Below are positions 61,298 to 64,000 of a stretch of DNA of 64,000 nucleotides, piece after piece. The translations under genes and the position numbers were made by a program. The DNA is from Limnohabitans lacus. Lineage in GTDB: Bacteria; Pseudomonadota; Gammaproteobacteria; Burkholderiales; Burkholderiaceae_C. Under the pieces are notes generated by a model, which worked only from the letters and a program-made list of their open reading frames with translations, was not told where the DNA came from and did no database searches. Where the stretch lies: contig NZ_JASGBH010000008.1 of the NCBI RefSeq assembly GCF_030053395.1, positions 1-64,000 of the forward strand, read 5' to 3'. The stretch's first letter is position 1, and each line of letters opens with the position of its first letter.

Positions 61298-62507
61298 GGA
61301 CTTGCGTCTCCTGTGTGTTGCGCCACACCACCACCATGCGTGCGCCGCTTTGGGCCAAGCGGGGGTGGTCGTTGTAGCCCGTGGCTTGACCCAGGGTTTT
61401 GAGGGTGAAGTTCTGCCCGCCATCGGTGGACAGCCAGGCTTTGAGAGAGGTCACAGCGCCTTCGCTGCTGCGCCAGACCACGGCCACGTTTTGGCCATCG
61501 GCCAGCACATCGGCGTGCTCAGCCCGGGCGTCAGGCAAGACCCGCACCGTGTCGGGCAAGGGCTCACCTTGCGGGTTCAAGCGGGCATAGCGCACAGCGG
61601 CTTGGTCTTGACCGTTCACTTTGCGGATACCAAACCAAACGGTGTGGTAACCCGCTTGCGCCCCCCCCACATTGGCCGCCAAGCCGGGGCCGTGGTGCGG
61701 GCAAGCGTTGATCTGCCAGTCGTCGTGCGTGCTGCGGGTGATGCGGTTGGCGGGCGCCCCTACGCTGGCAAAAGCATGGTCACGCGTGCTGCTGTCGAAC
61801 ACATGGCGCCATGTGGCTTGCAACTGGCCTTGCGGGTTGCGGGCCAAGCCAATGCGGCAGCACTCGCAAGAGTGGTCGGCCACTTTGGTATCTGGGCCAA
61901 AGGTCTGACCACCGTCTTGGGACTCGTTGCGGTAAATCGCAGCGCCTGCATATTTTTGGGCCGAGCCTTTGGGCGGCTGGTCGCGCTTGTCCACCCACAG
62001 TGTGTGCAAGACGCCTTGCGCGTCAAAGGCCACCGACTCAAAACGGTGGGTAATCTCCTGCCGGTCCTGGTGCACCGTGAAGGGCGCACTGAAGGTTTGC
62101 CCACCATCGCTGCTGCGCAGCATGCGGATGAAGCCTGTGTAGGGCTTGGCCAGCGGCATGGTGTAGCTGATCACGGCCCAGCCCTTCGGGCCAAATTCAA
62201 TCTTGGGGCGGCTTTCGCCATCGGCGGCAATCGCGTCAGAGCCGGTGTTCAAGATGCGTGCTTCGCTCCACTGCAATGTGCCACCCAAGGGCGTGCTTTG
62301 CACAAAGAGTTGCGCCTGCGCATTCAAGCCCACCACCCACAAGCGGCCATCGGGCGCAATCGCTGCGCCCGTGGCCAGTTGCGGGCGTTGGTGGCGGGCG
62401 TGCTGTGCGGGTTTGCTGGCGGTGTCTTGCGCCACAGCTTGCGGCCATGTGCACAGTCCTGTCATCGCAATGCCCAACACTGCGCAGCAACGGTTCAAGA
62501 AGTTCAT
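61281..62507 (-). CDS. Exported Asp-box beta-propeller protein (sialidase-like fold)
   Basis: 408 residues. Signal peptide MNFLNRCCAVLGIAMTGLCT ending AVAQ. Asp-box repeats SSDGGQTFSAPF, SQDGGQTFG and STDGGQNFTLK mark a six-bladed-type propeller. No RIP motif or catalytic Tyr of true sialidases is evident, so sialidase activity is not claimed. A cysteine cluster CECCR near residue 215 is unusual and could bind metal or be the target of the thioredoxin-like neighbour. It lies between a TonB-dependent receptor and that neighbour. Confidence 0.7.
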   Translation of the reverse strand: MNFLNRCCAVLGIAMTGLCTWPQAVAQDTASKPAQHARHQRPQLATGAAIAPDGRLWVVGLNAQAQLFVQSTPLGGTLQWSEARILNTGSDAIAADGESRPKIEFGPKGWAVISYTMPLAKPYTGFIRMLRSSDGGQTFSAPFTVHQDRQEITHRFESVAFDAQGVLHTLWVDKRDQPPKGSAQKYAGAAIYRNESQDGGQTFGPDTKVADHSCECCRIGLARNPQGQLQATWRHVFDSSTRDHAFASVGAPANRITRSTHDDWQINACPHHGPGLAANVGGAQAGYHTVWFGIRKVNGQDQAAVRYARLNPQGEPLPDTVRVLPDARAEHADVLADGQNVAVVWRSSEGAVTSLKAWLSTDGGQNFTLKTLGQATGYNDHPRLAQSGARMVVVWRNTQETQVHDLRF

Positions 62508-62534
62508 GGTTGGATTGACCCAGAAGTTTGGATG

Positions 62535-62584
62535 AAAAAAAAGCTTGCGATGTCGTCGTCATGATGCCGCCAATCATCGCAAGC
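62535..62584 (-). terminator. Rho-independent terminator after the TonB receptor gene
   Basis: Minus-strand GCTTGCGATG/CATCGCAAGC, a perfect 10-bp stem with a 22-nt loop, followed by eight T. It lies 11 bp after the receptor stop and 28 bp before the propeller gene. Confidence 0.85.
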
Positions 62585-62595
62585 CTTGGCGTGGA

Positions 62596-64000
62596 TCAGC
62601 GTTGACCCAAGTGTTTGGTCACGCCCAGCATCACACTGCGCGGCGCACCTGCGGCGTAGGTGTTTTGCGTGTTGGGTGTGTAAGCGCCGCTTTTGTAGCT
62701 GCTGGACGCGTTGTCCGAGTACAGCTTGTCCGTCAAGTTACGCACCTGGCCCCAGACTTCCCAGCCATCAGACAGCTTGTGGCTGGCCGTCAGGTTGAGC
62801 AGGGTGTGGCCCGCATAACGCACGGTGTTGGCGTTGTTCATCCAGTAGCTGCCTTGCTTGACCAAGCCCAGCGCCACGCGCGAAGCGGGTGTGAACTTCC
62901 AGCCGACTTGGGCGGTGATGGTGTGGTTGGGCGCCTGCGGCATGTCTTTGCCCGAATAGTCTTCGATGGCACCCACTTTGTCGCTCACGCGGTAAGACAC
63001 AAAAGTGTGCTCGGCCCAGGTCGCGCCCACACGCCAATCCCATGCGCGCAACTCTTGATTCAAGCTCAGCTCCAAGCCTCGGCTGCGGGTGTTGCCCGCG
63101 TTCTTGTTGTAACTGTCCCCAATTGCAGAGGTGTAAGACACGATGGTGTCTTTGCCACTGAGCTGGTAGAGCGCCGAATCGAGGCGAATGCCCGAAGGCA
63201 GCAAGGCACGCCAGCCCACTTCGACGTTGTCGTACGTGGCTGAATTCAACTCAGGGATGGCGGTCTTGCCGTACAGCTGGCTGACCTCAGGCGGTGTGAA
63301 GCCCATGCTCAGGTTGCTGTACAGGCTGCTGGTGGGGCTGAGGGCATAAGTCGCACCCAGCTTGGGGCTGAACTTGGCAAAGCCGCGCACCTCGTTGGCG
63401 GCACCGTAGTTGGCCCCGGGTGTCAGGTTGTTTTTGAAGTCGTAGCGGATGCTGTCATAACGGCCACCGGCCACCAAACGCAAGCGCTCACTGGGACTGA
63501 ATTCGAGCTGTGCAAACGCGGCATCGTTGGCAATGCCCGCGCCGTAGTTGCGCACACCGCTGGGGTTGGCCACGCTGTTCAAGGTGTAGCTGACATAACG
63601 ACCTGTGGGCACATCGCGCACCACGGCCAAGTTGTCCGACACATAGTCATTTTGGCTGCGGTCGATGTAGACGCCTGTGACCAAGCGGGCACGCAGCCAG
63701 TCGAGCTTTTGTTCGTGCTTCACGTCCACGCCCAGCGACTCCACGTGGTTGTTGTTGATCGTTCCAGCAACGAACCCATTCGGCAAATAAGTAGCCGGTT
63801 GTGCGGATGATGCCGCGCAACGCTTACTGGGGTCGGTTGGTGCACCACAATTTTTAATCGTGTAGTTGGGCAATTGGCCGTGGTCGTTGTTACGGGCAAA
63901 CAGCGTCACCGTGGTCAAGCCGCCTTGGGTGGTTTCGCCTTCCCAGGCCAAGTTGGCACGGGTGGTTTTGTCTTTGCGCCAGGTGAAGGTGTTGATGCTT
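62596..64000 (-). CDS. TonB-dependent outer membrane receptor (3' part)
   Basis: At least 468 residues; the frame stays open across the window edge (…INTFTWRKDKTTRANLAWEG), so the plug domain lies outside. The visible part is a beta-barrel with repeating strands such as YVSYTLNSVANPSGVRNYGA, FSPKLGATYALSPTSSLYSN, LSMGFTPPEVSQLYGK and RGLELSLNQELRAWDWRVGA, typical of siderophore or metal receptors. The C-terminus reads SVMLGVTKHLGQR and does not end in the usual aromatic residue. Substrate not determined. Confidence 0.88.
   Translation of the reverse strand, partial: SINTFTWRKDKTTRANLAWEGETTQGGLTTVTLFARNNDHGQLPNYTIKNCGAPTDPSKRCAASSAQPATYLPNGFVAGTINNNHVESLGVDVKHEQKLDWLRARLVTGVYIDRSQNDYVSDNLAVVRDVPTGRYVSYTLNSVANPSGVRNYGAGIANDAAFAQLEFSPSERLRLVAGGRYDSIRYDFKNNLTPGANYGAANEVRGFAKFSPKLGATYALSPTSSLYSNLSMGFTPPEVSQLYGKTAIPELNSATYDNVEVGWRALLPSGIRLDSALYQLSGKDTIVSYTSAIGDSYNKNAGNTRSRGLELSLNQELRAWDWRVGATWAEHTFVSYRVSDKVGAIEDYSGKDMPQAPNHTITAQVGWKFTPASRVALGLVKQGSYWMNNANTVRYAGHTLLNLTASHKLSDGWEVWGQVRNLTDKLYSDNASSSYKSGAYTPNTQNTYAAGAPRSVMLGVTKHLGQR

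Noticed and set aside
61281..62507. Sialidase enzyme
   Set aside because: Asp-boxes only show a propeller fold; catalytic residues of sialidases were not found.

Overview
The window is one contiguous, high-GC stretch of a betaproteobacterial chromosome. Gene order and protein sequences point to Burkholderiales, most likely Comamonadaceae (a Limnohabitans/Rhodoferax-like organism). This rests on: rsmB–DUF4390–ntrY–ntrX; a Tyr/Gly/Thr-tRNA–tuf–Trp-tRNA–secE–nusG–rplKAJL–rpoBC chain; trpE with a GTG start; a PhaM-type polyhydroxyalkanoate granule regulator; and recG–oxyR–ubiA. The genus is inference. Nearly all of it is core genome.

Layout. (1) 1–870: the worn edge of a mobile element. A fragment of an IS21-type transposase abuts a truncated tyrosine integrase, which lies next to tRNA-Phe. 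(2) 891–6401, minus: lemA-like, rsmB, DUF4390, and an NtrY-like kinase with an NtrX-like regulator that lacks the AAA+ domain. (3) 6434–20363, minus: tRNA-Tyr, -Gly, -Thr, tuf, tRNA-Trp, secE, nusG, rplK, rplA, L10 leader, rplJ, rplL, rpoB, rpoC, with a promoter at one end and a terminator at the other. (4) 20380–26836, minus: ung; trpE-G-D-(46-aa membrane ORF)-C with a candidate attenuator leader peptide; gph; rpe. (5) 26866–29238, plus: apaG, thiL, pgpA, pncC. (6) 29251–38281, minus: initiator tRNA, rplQ, rpoA, rpsD, rpsK, rpsM, rpmJ, secY and the spc ribosomal proteins back to rplN. This run has its own promoter; the S10 genes are not upstream and infA is not between secY and rpmJ.

(7) 38485–48557: a complete glycerol/glycerol-phosphate module. 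glpSTPQUV (an ABC importer of the rhizobial GlpSTPQUV type, with the small DUF2160 protein GlpU) and glpD run on the minus strand. glpR and glpK are divergent on the plus strand, and GlpR-like half-sites lie between the two arms. Together they would import glycerol or its phosphate, phosphorylate it, oxidise it to dihydroxyacetone phosphate, and repress the set when substrate is absent. (8) 48660–53525: proC (plus), then recG–oxyR–ubiA (minus). (9) 53559–56256: an SsuABC/TauABC-like ABC importer of unknown substrate. (10) 56433–58705: queA–tgt (queuosine). (11) 58742–60699: phaM and a FIST-domain gene with overlapping start and stop. (12) 60770–64000: a small periplasmic thioredoxin-like protein, an Asp-box beta-propeller with a Cys cluster, and the 3' part of a TonB-dependent receptor that runs off the window.

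The items most worth following are the trp attenuator leader peptide, the 46-aa ORF inside the trp operon, the island scar at tRNA-Phe, the glp ABC system with a degenerate second ATPase and tandem operator half-sites, the PhaM/FIST coupling, and the uncharacterised TonB–propeller–thioredoxin module. I saw no CRISPR array, rRNA gene, intact insertion sequence or prophage.
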